From Coix lacryma-jobi var. lacryma-jobi (taxonomy: Eukaryota; Streptophyta; Magnoliopsida; Poales; Poaceae), in contig CM019824.1 of NCBI GenBank assembly GCA_009763385.1, positions 146,761,705 to 146,825,704 on the forward strand: DNA of 64,000 nt. Direction: 5' to 3'. A program made the position numbers and the translations under genes. Positions 21,858-32,868 of the stretch are shown here, piece by piece (the stretch's first letter is position 1; the number at the start of each line of letters is the position of its first letter). Below the pieces are notes generated by a model. It was given only the letters and a program-made list of their open reading frames with translations, was not told the origin of the DNA and searched no databases.

Positions 21858-23152
21858 GGCGGTAGTAAGCTTCTCATCTCAGCAAGGAGCTCATCGTGGG
21901 TCATGGATACCTGGGAGGTGTCGTCGTCGTCGTCGTCCCGAGGGGAGTGCTCCAGCTTGCCATCGACCTCATCACCAAGCGCCATGGTGCAGAAGCCGTC
22001 GTCATCGGCGAAGAAGCAGAGACCGTTCAGCTTGTCCTCGATCCTCTTCTTCTTCTCGGACTCGTCATCGCTTGAGCAAGCGGAGTCGTCATCCGAGCCG
22101 TCGACGTCGCTGAGCGTGGCGAAGAACGCACGCTGCTCAGCCTGGGCCTTCTCCAAGTACTTCTTCTTGATGTACTCCTTGTCGAAGCCGCCCCTCCGCT
22201 TGTGCCTCGCGTGGACGTACTTCTCCTTGCGCTTGCCGAAGTCGTACTTGTGCCCATGATCGCCCTTCCCAGATGAATGCTTCTTCTTGGGACAGTTGGC
22301 GATGAAGTGGTCAGGGTCGCCGCACTCATAGCATCCTGAGCGTCCTCCACTGCGGCGACGGTTCATGCGGTTGTTGTGGAACCGCGTGAACCGGTTGGCG
22401 AGAGCATTGCCAGCTCGTCATTCCCCAACGACTCAAGCTGATCTTCTATGACAGAAAAGAGAGACGAAAGAGCAAAACCTCCAGAGGGGTTAGAAGAGCC
22501 AGAAACCAAAGCCATAGTCGGGCCAGAAGGATTCTCATAAGAAGCCCTCGACATGGCGTCAATCTCACTAGACTTGAGCTTACTAAAGAGCTCGTCGCAA
22601 GTGAGGGTCTCATAGTTAGACGATTCGATGATCGCCTGGACCTTTGAGTCCCACACCGACCGATCAAGAGTGTGCAAAAGCTTCAAAGCCCTCTCATGAT
22701 CGTCAAAAGGCAACAGCTCCTTGTTCGCTCTCATCTTGTTGACAATGACCTGAAAGCGAGCGAATAAACTCTCTATGCTCTCGCCAGGCATATGTCGAAA
22801 GTTCTCATACTCCCGCTTGTGCGACTCATAGAGGCGGGATTTGACCTGAGTGGTTCCCTCATGGAAGCGCATGAGGGTCGCCCAAATCTCGCGAGCCGTG
22901 GGAAGGTGAGAAACGCGATCGAACTCGGACATGCTCAAACAGGAGAACAAGGCGTTACGTGCCCGGCTATTTGCATCGTGCTCATCGATCTGGAGCTGAG
23001 TGACACGAGCAGCCAAGACAACGTAATCGTCCCTGTTGCAAATATCCCAAACAGAAGAGCCCATGCTCTGAAGATAGGCCGACATGCGTATCTTCCAATA
23101 CGCATAGTTCGTCCCATCAAAGAACGGCGGTTTTGCCCACACCGCGATCCAT
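21779..23152 (-). pseudogene. gag: Sirevirus gag first segment, copy 2, two frame breaks
   Basis: Matches 12115-13485. An extra T near 23133 displaces the start codon and a 2-base insertion near 22402 splits the frame just before the zinc knuckle. Everything else is near-identical to the other copies. Probably assembly errors rather than decay. Confidence 0.75.
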
Positions 23153-23215
23153 GTCGCCTTCTGTGGATCTGGAACCGGCTAAGGTGGAAGATCCTTAACC
23201 CGCTCCGATACCAAT

Positions 23216-25138
23216 TGAAGGACCGAGAAGCAACCAGAAAGCGACCAGAGGGGGGGGGTGAATGGGAGCTTCAAATTTTCCTTTCGGAAGCTAGTAGCCA
23301 CTGTCCCAAGAATCAACCCCAGAAGCAAACCCTAGAACTTGCTAGTGTCCACGACCCTAGATGTAGGTGGATGCTTCCTAGAAGCACAGCAGGGACACTA
23401 CACAACTCTAGAAGGCCAACGCAAAAGACGGAAACCAAATCTGAGATCGCACGAACGAACAGCGAACGAGACTGCGCAGTCACAAGCAGCATCGGACGCT
23501 GGCAGCGTCCGATGCCCAACCAACGGACGCGTCCGATGCAAACAGGGCGAATCTGGAACCTTACTGTATAGGCATCGGACGCTGCTACAGTGAAACAGTA
23601 GCGTTCGATGCTCGACCTCCGGCGCGTCCGATGGCAACGGACGCTCCGATGGTCAGCGTCCGATGCTCCTTTAAAATCACTGTCAGCTGACACGTGGCAA
23701 CGGACGCTCCGGTGTGACGAACTCAGCGTCCGATGCTCCCAGGTTCAGCGTCCGATGGTCCCAAAACAGCACTGTTCTTCCGCAAAATTCACTCGATCTC
23801 CTCCGAATCAAAAGCACTAAGACCTAGACTTGGTATGAGGAGTTCCAAGGATGTTAGTGAGCTATCCTAATGGAATCATGGCTCGAGCCTAACTCCAAAT
23901 CGATGAATCGGAAGAATTCGGGACTAAGGAGCAAAAACCGATCCAAGACTAAAATCGCTCGATCTCCTAGACCGTGAGGTTAGAGGAGAATTCCTTCGGT
24001 GGAAAGAAGTGCCTCACGATCTAGAACACTTGGTTCAAACGGATTTCCAAAAGACGCACTGAGCAAAAAGATCGATCGACGGGAAAATCGTGGCAAAAAG
24101 CAATCCGCGAAGAACACGAACAAAACGCAAATCACGACCACGAATTTGCAACCGTGTGGCTACTACACGCTACAATAGTGAGATTACGGTCTCACTTCCT
24201 CAAAATCACAGTACACAGAGGCAAGTCTCTCTGCGGATCTCAGCTAGCTATAGCAAGGGATGGGAGAGCAGGAAACCCTAAGTGCGAAAGAGCAAATGAC
24301 TGAGATGAATAGGAGGAGGGTGTCTCCCGACTACTTATCCTACTACTAGCCTAAGTCTATTTCCTACTCTACCCCTCTCTATTCTAATTACAGAGCGAAC
24401 CAGCTAAACCCTAGGGTTATTCTGGACCAACTCGGTGGTAGTGTATCCGACGGCCACGCCCGCTCGACTTGAAGCGTTGCCTCGACGCAACCTCCAGATC
24501 GCCGCCACGTGCCACCCTCGCTCTGCACCCCCGGTTTTGTGGCCCAAACCGGAAACCAGCCTTTTCCAGCCAACCCCCGTTTTTAGGCCCAAACCGGGAA
24601 ACCAGCCCACCAGCTTCTGAGTTTTGAGGCCAAACTTAGCAAACCCTCAGCGCCCAGGTTTTGAGGCCCAAACCTGGAAACCGTCCTCAGCCCGAGTTTT
24701 GTGGCCAAACTCGGAAACCATCCGCACCCAGGTTTTGAGGCCCAAACCTGGAAACCGTCCACCCGATGGTTTTTCCCTGGCTCTACCACCAAACCGACGT
24801 CGTAGATGGGATGCACCTCCGTGCACCCGTCCACCGACTCGTGTCCCCGAGTCTACGACTCAGGCAACACATGACCGCACTTCTTCACTTGTCGTCGTCA
24901 CAGGCTGCCAGCCACCACAGCTGACCCTCGGGCCTCTGGTCCCTCAGTCCAAGCCTTACGTCCGCCCTTCGCCACTCTCGGTCCATCAGCACGGCACGTC
25001 TCTACTTGACCTTCACCTCGCCTTCGATCACTGCATCCGGGCTCGACACCTGCACAACACAAGCCAAAGAACATGCGCATCGTCCCAGTTGACAATCACT
25101 CATCACTCAGAGACCCGGCATACACCCATGTATCCGCA
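23216..25138 (-). repeat. Sirevirus LTR 3 (shared, internal)
   Basis: 1923 bp. Several one-base gaps and insertions (about 23366, 23392, 23485, 24027, 24208, 24441, 24551, 24577, 24827) fall inside the indel-rich zone. It shares two substitutions with LTR 4 (AATCTGAG, ATCGATGAATC). Hairpin array about 24530-24751. Confidence 0.92.
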
Positions 25139-26846
25139 ATCTCCCCCTTGATGAGTGCATTGTCAACTACTCACACAAATCATAGTGGAAAGAAGAAGAG
25201 AGGGAGGAAGAAGAAGAGAGAACTCGACCAAATGACCCAAAAGCATAGCAAAGCCGAAGAAGGTCAAGTGGAAAGAGCGAAAGAACTTGGTCCCCAAAGA
25301 CATGGGCAACGGCTCGACGCAACCAAGCAAAGCAAAGCTAGCCCTCAAGAAGAGGTAGAACAGGCTCAACACCGCTAGCAGATACCAATTGGAAACTCCA
25401 GAGAAAAGAGCTCAAAACCAATTGAAGCCTAATGAAAATCGAAGCAAAATGCTAGTCCCTCAAGATAGAGGCACAGAGGCTCAACACAACTAGCAAAGAA
25501 AGCTCGAAACCAATGCCCTTCGGCCAAGAACGCTCCGAACCAATCGAAAAGTCTCCAAACCAAACGAGATCGAAGTGCCCTGAAAAGCGTTTGCTAGTCC
25601 CTCAAGACAGAGGCAAAAGCTCAACACAACTAGCAAACTCCCCCTCGACACGTGCAAGCAAAGCAACTAGGAACACTCCCCCTTGGGTCCAATAAGAGAA
25701 GAACACTCCCCCTTGGGTCCAATAAGAGAAGAGCACAAGAATTGAAAATTTTCCCCTTTAACGAAAACTCCCCTTAGTTGAACATCCAGGAGTATATGAT
25801 TTGCAATTTCTCCCCCTTAGTTGAAAATGCACCAATCAAGAAAGGGCATCAAGGCAAGAAACTCTCCCTTCCAACATGCATATGAAGTCAGAAATGCACG
25901 TTAGCAGCTTCAGGCATATATTCAAAAGAGTGCAAAAATGCTTTAAACAGTATAACTCCAATGACTCAACTAAGCACTCAAATAGCAAAGGCTCAAACTG
26001 ATCACAAATACGAAATATGAAGCATATGAGCAAGTGAGCAGTTTTGAGTCAAAAGGATAGACACCATCAAAATAGCACTACACATGTATAGACACGAATC
26101 CAAACAAGTGCTAAACATGTATACAAGGTGAACTACCCCTAGCAAAGTTCAATCATCATGCATAGGAAAGAAGCATATACTTGTGATTTCATTTTTTATA
26201 TCGGAGTTGCAGCGGTGAAATTTCACAAGGTTAATCTTTTGCATGTGATTGCGAGAGGTTGACAGCTTGTCTTTGCCTAACTTTTCAACCGAGCGAAGCC
26301 TATGCCGAAGCAATCAGAAGCTTAAAGCTACGGTTTCGGTCATACACTACACGGCTCAAGTTTAACTCAAAGTGCAATGAGAAACTGTCTCGATACCGTA
26401 AGGTGTTGACAAGCAATCCCATCTCGATCTTTCAATTCACTAAAACTTGGTTCAAATATTAAACATGATATGAACAGACCAAGCAAGTGAATGACATAGA
26501 ACTAGAGACATAGCAACCTAGCATATATGAAAAGCACGAGTGAACTCAACACATCCTACACATGCTAGTTGCATATCTCAATGGTGAATATTTTCAGATT
26601 TTAAGTTATTAAGCAAATTCACCATTTCAAAATAGCTCAGCTCACAACATGTACTAGTGATCAGAAAGAGCATAAGCTACAAGCATCAACATAAGCATCG
26701 GAGCATACTACATAGAGCATAGTTACATTCTAGTGATTATAAACATGAAGCTCAGAATGTAAATGCGTATGCTGAAGTGTAAAAGAAAAGAAAGTCAAAA
26801 GAAAAAGAGTCAGTCCATTATACAAGATCCAAAAATGTTTCCCCAT
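25139..26846 (-). other. Copy 3 3' untranslated region
   Basis: As 5819-7529, PPT at 25139-25150. The last indels of the indel-rich zone lie at about 25743, 26432 and 26838. Confidence 0.7.
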
Positions 26847-29800
26847 CTAAAAGGGGAAACACACACCAAGCTCACCCCTCAACCGATTAAAGGTTGATTC
26901 GTCTAAAGGCTTGGTGAAAATATCAGCCAGTTGATGATGAGTATCGACATGGCGAAGGTCGATATCACCCTTCTCCTGGTGGTCTCGCAGGAAATGAAAG
27001 CGCACATCAATGTGTTTGGTCTTCGAGTGAAGCACGGGGTTCTTAGCAACGCTAATAGCACTCGTGCTGTCACAAAGCAAAGGTACGCGAGAAAAGCTCA
27101 GACCAAAATCACGCAAAGTGGCCATCATCCAAAGCAACTGGGAACAGCAGCTAGCCGCAGCAACATATTCAGCCTCTGTGGTAGACTGAGCGACACTAGA
27201 CTGCTTGCGAGAAGACCACGAAACAAGAGAAGACCCAATAAGCTGGCAAGTCCCAGAAGTGGACTTGCGCTCAATACGGCAACCAGCAAAATCGGCATCG
27301 GAATAGCCGTAAAGAGAGAGGGTGGAGGAAGCAGAATACCAAATCCCGAACTCAGGTGTGAAACGAAGGTACCTGAATATGCGCTTCATTGCCTGACGGT
27401 GAGAAGTGCGCGACGACGCCTGAAAGCGCGCGCACAGACACACCGCGAACTGGATGTCCAGGCGTGTCGCCGTTAGGTAGAGGAGCGACCCGATCATGCT
27501 GCGGTACTCCTTCTGATCCACTGCTTCTCCATCCACATCCGCATCCAGGGCAGTCGTCGTCGACATGGGTGTTGGAAGAGGCTTGGCCTCACCCATATCG
27601 AACCGCTTCAGCAAGTCTTTGGTGTACTTGCCCTGGTGCACAAACGTCCCCTCTCGGGATTGCTTAATTTGCAACCCGAGAAAGAATGTCAGCTCGCCCA
27701 TCATGCTCATCTCGAACTCCCTGCTCATAGTATCTGCAAACTTGGCAACCAAAGCGTGAGAAGAACCACCGAAAATGATATCATCCACGTAAATCTGGAC
27801 CAAGAGAGTGTCTTTGCCTTGCCTGAGGAGAAAGAGCGTTTTATCTACACATCCCATTTTAAAACCCTTAGCAAGCAAAAAGGTTTTCAACCTATCATAC
27901 CAGGCTCTAGGGGCTTGTTTCAAACCATATAAAGCTTTGTGGAGTTTAAAAACATGGTTTGGAAACTTGGGATTTTCAAAACCGGGGGGTTGCTTAACAT
28001 AAACTTCTTCTTCTATGTAGCCGTTTAAGAAGGCACTCTTGACATCCATTTGAAAAAGTTTGAAACCTTTGGATGCAGCAAAGGCCAAGAGTATCCTAAT
28101 AGCCTCCAAACGAGCTACCGGAGCAAAAGTCTCCTCATAGTCTATCCCCTCCTTCTGACTATAACCCTTCGCTACAAGCCTGGCCTTGTTTCTAACAACG
28201 TGGCCATCCTCTCCTTGCTTGTTTTTGAAAACCCATTTTGTCCCAATAGGCTTACACTCAGGAGGAGGTGAAACTAGAACCCAAACCCGATTTCGCTCAA
28301 AATTCTCTAACTCCTCATGCATGGCATTGACCCAGTCTGGATCTGTCAAAGCGTGTCCAACATCTCGGGGCTCAAAATTAGCAACAAAAGCAGAATGAGC
28401 GAAGTGAGAGATGTGCTGTGACCTGGACCGAGTAACCCGTTCGTCAATGCTGCCGATCATCTGCTGAGGCGGGTGCTGGCGCTGGATGTGTCGTGGCGCC
28501 TCCCTTGCCGAAGTGGCCTCCCCCTCAACAGCAGCTGGTGCCTCCCCGGGTACAAATGGTACCGCTCGGGGTGGCGGATCCCACGGCCCCCAGGAAGAAG
28601 AGGTATCGGGGCCATGAGTCGTCGTAGAAGCCGCTCTTTGCGGCACAGCAGGTGGAGGGGGTGCCGGATCATCCATACCTTCAGCACCCTCGTCCTCGTC
28701 ATCAAAAAGAGGCTCACCAACCTCATGATCACCTGCACGCTCAAAACGAGAAGAGGGACAAACCATGGTCTTGTCGAAGGTGACATCTGATGTCTCCATG
28801 ACTAGGTTAGTATCAAGGTTAAGTACACGATATGCGCGAGTGTGAGTGCCATAACCCAAAAATACTCCGTCAGAAGAACGAGACTCAAATTTGTCCAAGT
28901 TGCCCTTTTTGAGTATAAAACAGTGGCAACCAAAAACTCGAAAATAACTCACCTTGGGCAGTTTTCCAAAACGCAACTCATAAGAAGTCTTTTTCAAGAA
29001 AGCTCGGAGAAAAATGCGATTGGAAATATAGCATGCAGTGCTCATAGCTTCGGCCCAATATCGCCTAGGAGTCCTATGCTCATCGAGCATCGTCCTGGCC
29101 ATCTCAACAAGGGTCCGATTCTTCCTCTCTACAACACCATTCTGAGGGGGTGTGTAGGGGGAAGAAAACTGATGCTCTAAACCCAAAGAGTTACAAAACT
29201 TCTCAAAATCCGAATTCTTGAATTCGGAACCATTGTCACTCCGAATTGCTCGCATCGAGTTCAAAGGGAACTCGTTCTGAAGACGCAAAATCAGATTGCG
29301 AGCAAAGGAGAAAGCCTCGGTCTTCTCGGCTAAAAAGAAGACCCACGAATATCTCGAAAAGTCATCAACAACAACAAGCACATACCACTTCCCCCCAACC
29401 GAGCTCACCCGAGCCGGACCAACAAGGTCCATGTGCAAAAGCTCTCCAGGGCGCTTGGTCATGACCTGAGTCACTGGAAGGTGGGGAGCGGCAACCATCT
29501 TCCCGTGTCTACAAGAGTGGCAAACCAGATCCTTCTCCATATGCAACTTGGGCAATCCTCGGATTAGGCCAAGTGAACTAAGCCTTGCAAGCAAGTCGAA
29601 GCTCAAATGTCTAAGTCTCCTATGCCACTTCCAAAGATCAGAGGAGGAAGGTCCAGCCACAAGACAACGAGAAGTGCCAAAAGACTCCGAGAAATTCGCA
29701 CGAAAGACTTTTCCAAAGGGCGAAATCAAACACACAAGATTGCCCTGAGGATCCAAAATACGACTGAGATTCGGTTTAAAACGAATCTCATAGTCGTCGT

Positions 29801-30035
29801 CAAAGAGTTGCGAAACAGAAAGAAGGTTAAAATGCAAGTTAGAAACAAGAGCAACATCGCGCAACACAAAGTGCTCATTAACTCGCACCGACCCTCGAGA
29901 TAATACCTTACCTTTGCTATTGTCGCCGAAGGTTATGTACTCCTTTCCGGCAACAGGGCTAAGGCTGGAGAACCACTTGGCGTTTCCGGTCATGTGCCTT
30001 GAGCAACCGGAATCCACCAACCAAATGTCCTCCAA
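26847..30035 (-). CDS. pol: Sirevirus pol polyprotein, copy 3
   Basis: 1062 residues, fully open, with the same domain order and catalytic residues as copy 1. It has one extra serine in the FLKKTSYEL stretch of the integrase region (copies 1 and 4 lack this codon), valine in LLSVSQLF and methionine in RQAMKR, all shared with copy 2. It opens at TTG as in the other copies. Confidence 0.93.
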   Translation of the reverse strand: MEDIWLVDSGCSRHMTGNAKWFSSLSPVAGKEYITFGDNSKGKVLSRGSVRVNEHFVLRDVALVSNLHFNLLSVSQLFDDDYEIRFKPNLSRILDPQGNLVCLISPFGKVFRANFSESFGTSRCLVAGPSSSDLWKWHRRLRHLSFDLLARLSSLGLIRGLPKLHMEKDLVCHSCRHGKMVAAPHLPVTQVMTKRPGELLHMDLVGPARVSSVGGKWYVLVVVDDFSRYSWVFFLAEKTEAFSFARNLILRLQNEFPLNSMRAIRSDNGSEFKNSDFEKFCNSLGLEHQFSSPYTPPQNGVVERKNRTLVEMARTMLDEHRTPRRYWAEAMSTACYISNRIFLRAFLKKTSYELRFGKLPKVSYFRVFGCHCFILKKGNLDKFESRSSDGVFLGYGTHTRAYRVLNLDTNLVMETSDVTFDKTMVCPSSRFERAGDHEVGEPLFDDEDEGAEGMDDPAPPPPAVPQRAASTTTHGPDTSSSWGPWDPPPRAVPFVPGEAPAAVEGEATSAREAPRHIQRQHPPQQMIGSIDERVTRSRSQHISHFAHSAFVANFEPRDVGHALTDPDWVNAMHEELENFERNRVWVLVSPPPECKPIGTKWVFKNKQGEDGHVVRNKARLVAKGYSQKEGIDYEETFAPVARLEAIRILLAFAASKGFKLFQMDVKSAFLNGYIEEEVYVKQPPGFENPKFPNHVFKLHKALYGLKQAPRAWYDRLKTFLLAKGFKMGCVDKTLFLLRQGKDTLLVQIYVDDIIFGGSSHALVAKFADTMSREFEMSMMGELTFFLGLQIKQSREGTFVHQGKYTKDLLKRFDMGEAKPLPTPMSTTTALDADVDGEAVDQKEYRSMIGSLLYLTATRLDIQFAVCLCARFQASSRTSHRQAMKRIFRYLRFTPEFGIWYSASSTLSLYGYSDADFAGCRIERKSTSGTCQLIGSSLVSWSSRKQSSVAQSTTEAEYVAAASCCSQLLWMMATLRDFGLSFSRVPLLCDSTSAISVAKNPVLHSKTKHIDVRFHFLRDHQEKGDIDLRHVDTHHQLADIFTKPLDESTFNRLRGELGVCFPF

Positions 30036-30049
30036 CTGTTTTACCTACA

Positions 30050-31513
30050 TCAATAAAAAGACATAGGGTGAGCATACGGTCCAACACTGGGGTTAGTGAA
30101 GTAGGAAGAATACCAGTGTTGGGCCGGCTGCTCAAAAGAACGGTTAGCAGAAAAACCATTCCTAGCACGTCTACGAGAGGAGCGATCACCACGTAGAGGA
30201 AAACGTGGTCCGCTAAGGGAGGAACGTCCATCGCGATACTCAAAACGCGGTGGGGGAAAACGCTCAACTACAAAGCCTCCGCCACGGGGTCCATAGCCTA
30301 CAACTGCAGGCTCCCGCCGGGCATGCTCTCTACGAGGCCTAGGCCTAGCAACTTGAGGCAATGCGCCTCTAGGCCTAGCGTCTCTCCTCGGAGCTCTCTG
30401 CTGCCTAGGCCTGGGAACTTGAGGTTCTGGACCTCTGGGCCTAGCTGCTCTCCTCGGAGCTCTCTGCTGCCTAGGCCTGGGAACTTGAGGTTCTGGACCT
30501 CTGGGCCTAGCTGCTCTCCTCGGAGCACTCCTCTGAACATTCGGCACATGTACATCATGGAAGGGATGGTACATGTCCGCATTGTTCATCTCCCTAGCAC
30601 GGCGCGCCTCTCTCTTGCGCCTAAAGCAGAACTTGCTCAAGTGTCCATCTCTCCCACAGAAGTCACAATGATACCTCACCGCACGCAAAGGGGGTTGTTG
30701 GTACTCATGACAGTGGGTGTGGATCACTTTGCCCTTCTGTGGCAACTCCTCCTGGATAGGTGGCATTGTATCCAGCTTGTTTTTCAGATGGTTGGGTTTG
30801 GGATGCCACACTTGGTTCTTGGGTGGAGCTCTCGGAGGTTCCTCAAATACCCCATCCTTGGTGTTAGGTTTGAGAGGCTCTTTGGGTGGAAGCTTGGTAA
30901 GTTTGGGAGTAGTGGTGGAGTTGGGCTTCTCACTAGGATTCAGACCACTCGACTCTCCAATCTTCCCAAAAGCAGAAAGATCAACACCCTGAGCAAGACC
31001 TACACCGGAACCTCCAGCAGCTCGCTTGAATTGGGAGATCATCATCCCGAGCTGTGGCTCACTACAAGAGACCCATGACAAGATGGTCCGAAGGTATGTG
31101 TTTTCCTCCTCGGTTTGCATCTTGCCATGCTTGACATTCGCAATCTCCATCTCCAAACCCTCGCACAAAGCACACTTGGACACACAAGTGCTACCTGAGT
31201 TGGCCTCCTCAAGAGACACAATCTTGGCATTCTTCTCTGCCAACTCAGATTGCAAGACAGGACAAGTCTTGCACGCTCCCAACAAATAAGGTCTAGCCTT
31301 CAGCTCATCCACCTCTCCTACCAACGCAGCATACTTACCTCTCAAGGTGAGAAGGTCAGTCATGTGCGTGGTGCACATCTCACACTCAACCTCCTCTGAC
31401 ACGACCACGGTGGACTTGGCAAACTCAAGCTCTCTCACCGTGTCCTCCCACTTTTGCCTAAACTCCTTGCGCTCTCTAGCGGCACGCCTAAGCAGCTTAT
31501 CCTGACTAAGCAA
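30050..31513 (-). CDS. gag: Sirevirus gag second segment, copy 3
   Basis: 487 residues, identical in layout to 10730-12193: coiled coil, CCHC knuckle at 283-296, basic 22-residue repeats. No ATG at the left edge of the frame and a 79-bp overlap with the first segment. Confidence 0.85.
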   Translation of the reverse strand: MLSQDKLLRRAARERKEFRQKWEDTVRELEFAKSTVVVSEEVECEMCTTHMTDLLTLRGKYAALVGEVDELKARPYLLGACKTCPVLQSELAEKNAKIVSLEEANSGSTCVSKCALCEGLEMEIANVKHGKMQTEEENTYLRTILSWVSCSEPQLGMMISQFKRAAGGSGVGLAQGVDLSAFGKIGESSGLNPSEKPNSTTTPKLTKLPPKEPLKPNTKDGVFEEPPRAPPKNQVWHPKPNHLKNKLDTMPPIQEELPQKGKVIHTHCHEYQQPPLRAVRYHCDFCGRDGHLSKFCFRRKREARRAREMNNADMYHPFHDVHVPNVQRSAPRRAARPRGPEPQVPRPRQQRAPRRAARPRGPEPQVPRPRQQRAPRRDARPRGALPQVARPRPRREHARREPAVVGYGPRGGGFVVERFPPPRFEYRDGRSSLSGPRFPLRGDRSSRRRARNGFSANRSFEQPAQHWYSSYFTNPSVGPYAHPMSFY

Positions 31514-32805
31514 GGCGGTAGTAAGCTTCTCATCTCAGCAAGGAGCTCATCGTGGGTCATGGATACCTGGGAGGTGTCGTCGTCGTCGTCGTCCCGAGGG
31601 GAGTGCTCCAGCTTGCCATCGACCTCATCACCAAGCGCCATGGTGCAGAAGCCGTCGTCATCGGCGAAGAAGCAGAGACCGTTCAGCTTGTCCTCGATCC
31701 TCTTCTTCTTCTCGGACTCGTCATCGCTTGAGCAAGCGGAGTCGTCATCCGAGCCGTCGACGTCGCTGAGCGTGGCGAAGAACGCACGCTGCTCAGCCTG
31801 GGCCTTCTCCAAGTACTTCTTCTTGATGTACTCCTTGTCGAAGCCGCCCCTCCGCTTGTGCCTCGCGTGGACGTACTTCTCCTTGCGCTTGCCGAAGTCG
31901 TACTTGTGCCCATGATCGCCCTTCCCAGATGAATGCTTCTTCTTGGGACAGTTGGCGATGAAGTGGTCAGGGTCGCCGCACTCATAGCATCCTGAGCGTC
32001 CTCCACTGCGGCGACGGTTCATGCGGTTGTTGTGGAACCGCGTGAACCGGTTGGCGAGCATTGCCAGCTCGTCATTCCCCAACGACTCAAGCTGATCTTC
32101 TATGACAGAAAAGAGAGACGAAAGAGCAAAACCTCCAGAGGGGTTAGAAGAGCCAGAAACCAAAGCCATAGTCGGGCCAGAAGGATTCTCATAAGAAGCC
32201 CTCGACATGGCGTCAATCTCACTAGACTTGAGCTTACTAAAGAGCTCGTCGCAAGTGAGGGTCTCATAGTTAGACGATTCGATGATCGCCTGGACCTTTG
32301 AGTCCCACACCGACCGATCAAGAGTGTGCAAAAGCTTCAAAGCCCTCTCATGATCGTCAAAAGGCAACAGCTCCTTGTTCGCTCTCATCTTGTTGACAAT
32401 GACCTGAAAGCGAGCGAATAAACTCTCTATGCTCTCGCCAGGCATATGTCGAAAGTTCTCATACTCCCGCTTGTGCGACTCATAGAGGCGGGATTTGACC
32501 TGAGTGGTTCCCTCATGGAAGCGCATGAGGGTCGCCCAAATCTCGCGAGCCGTGGGAAGGTGAGAAACGCGATCGAACTCGGACATGCTCAAACAGGAGA
32601 ACAAGGCGTTACGTGCCCGGCTATTTGCATCGTGCTCATCGATCTGGAGCTGAGTGACACGAGCAGCCAAGACAACGTAATCGTCCCTGTTGCAAATATC
32701 CCAAACAGAAGAGCCCATGCTCTGAAGATAGGCCGACATGCGTATCTTCCAATACGCATAGTTCGTCCCATCAAAGAACGGCGGTTTGCCCACACCGCGA
32801 TCCAT
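31435..32805 (-). CDS. gag: Sirevirus gag first segment, copy 3
   Basis: 456 residues, ATG start, copia-type gag domain and CCHC knuckle at 273-286, protein apparently identical to copy 1. The frame break to the second segment is at the same place. Confidence 0.88.
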   Translation of the reverse strand: MDRGVGKPPFFDGTNYAYWKIRMSAYLQSMGSSVWDICNRDDYVVLAARVTQLQIDEHDANSRARNALFSCLSMSEFDRVSHLPTAREIWATLMRFHEGTTQVKSRLYESHKREYENFRHMPGESIESLFARFQVIVNKMRANKELLPFDDHERALKLLHTLDRSVWDSKVQAIIESSNYETLTCDELFSKLKSSEIDAMSRASYENPSGPTMALVSGSSNPSGGFALSSLFSVIEDQLESLGNDELAMLANRFTRFHNNRMNRRRSGGRSGCYECGDPDHFIANCPKKKHSSGKGDHGHKYDFGKRKEKYVHARHKRRGGFDKEYIKKKYLEKAQAEQRAFFATLSDVDGSDDDSACSSDDESEKKKRIEDKLNGLCFFADDDGFCTMALGDEVDGKLEHSPRDDDDDDTSQVSMTHDELLAEMRSLLPPCLVRISCLGVPLESARSLGKSGRTR

Positions 32806-32868
32806 GTCGCCTTCTGTGGATCTGGAACCGGCTAAGGTGGAAGATCCTTAACCCGCTCCGATACCAAT

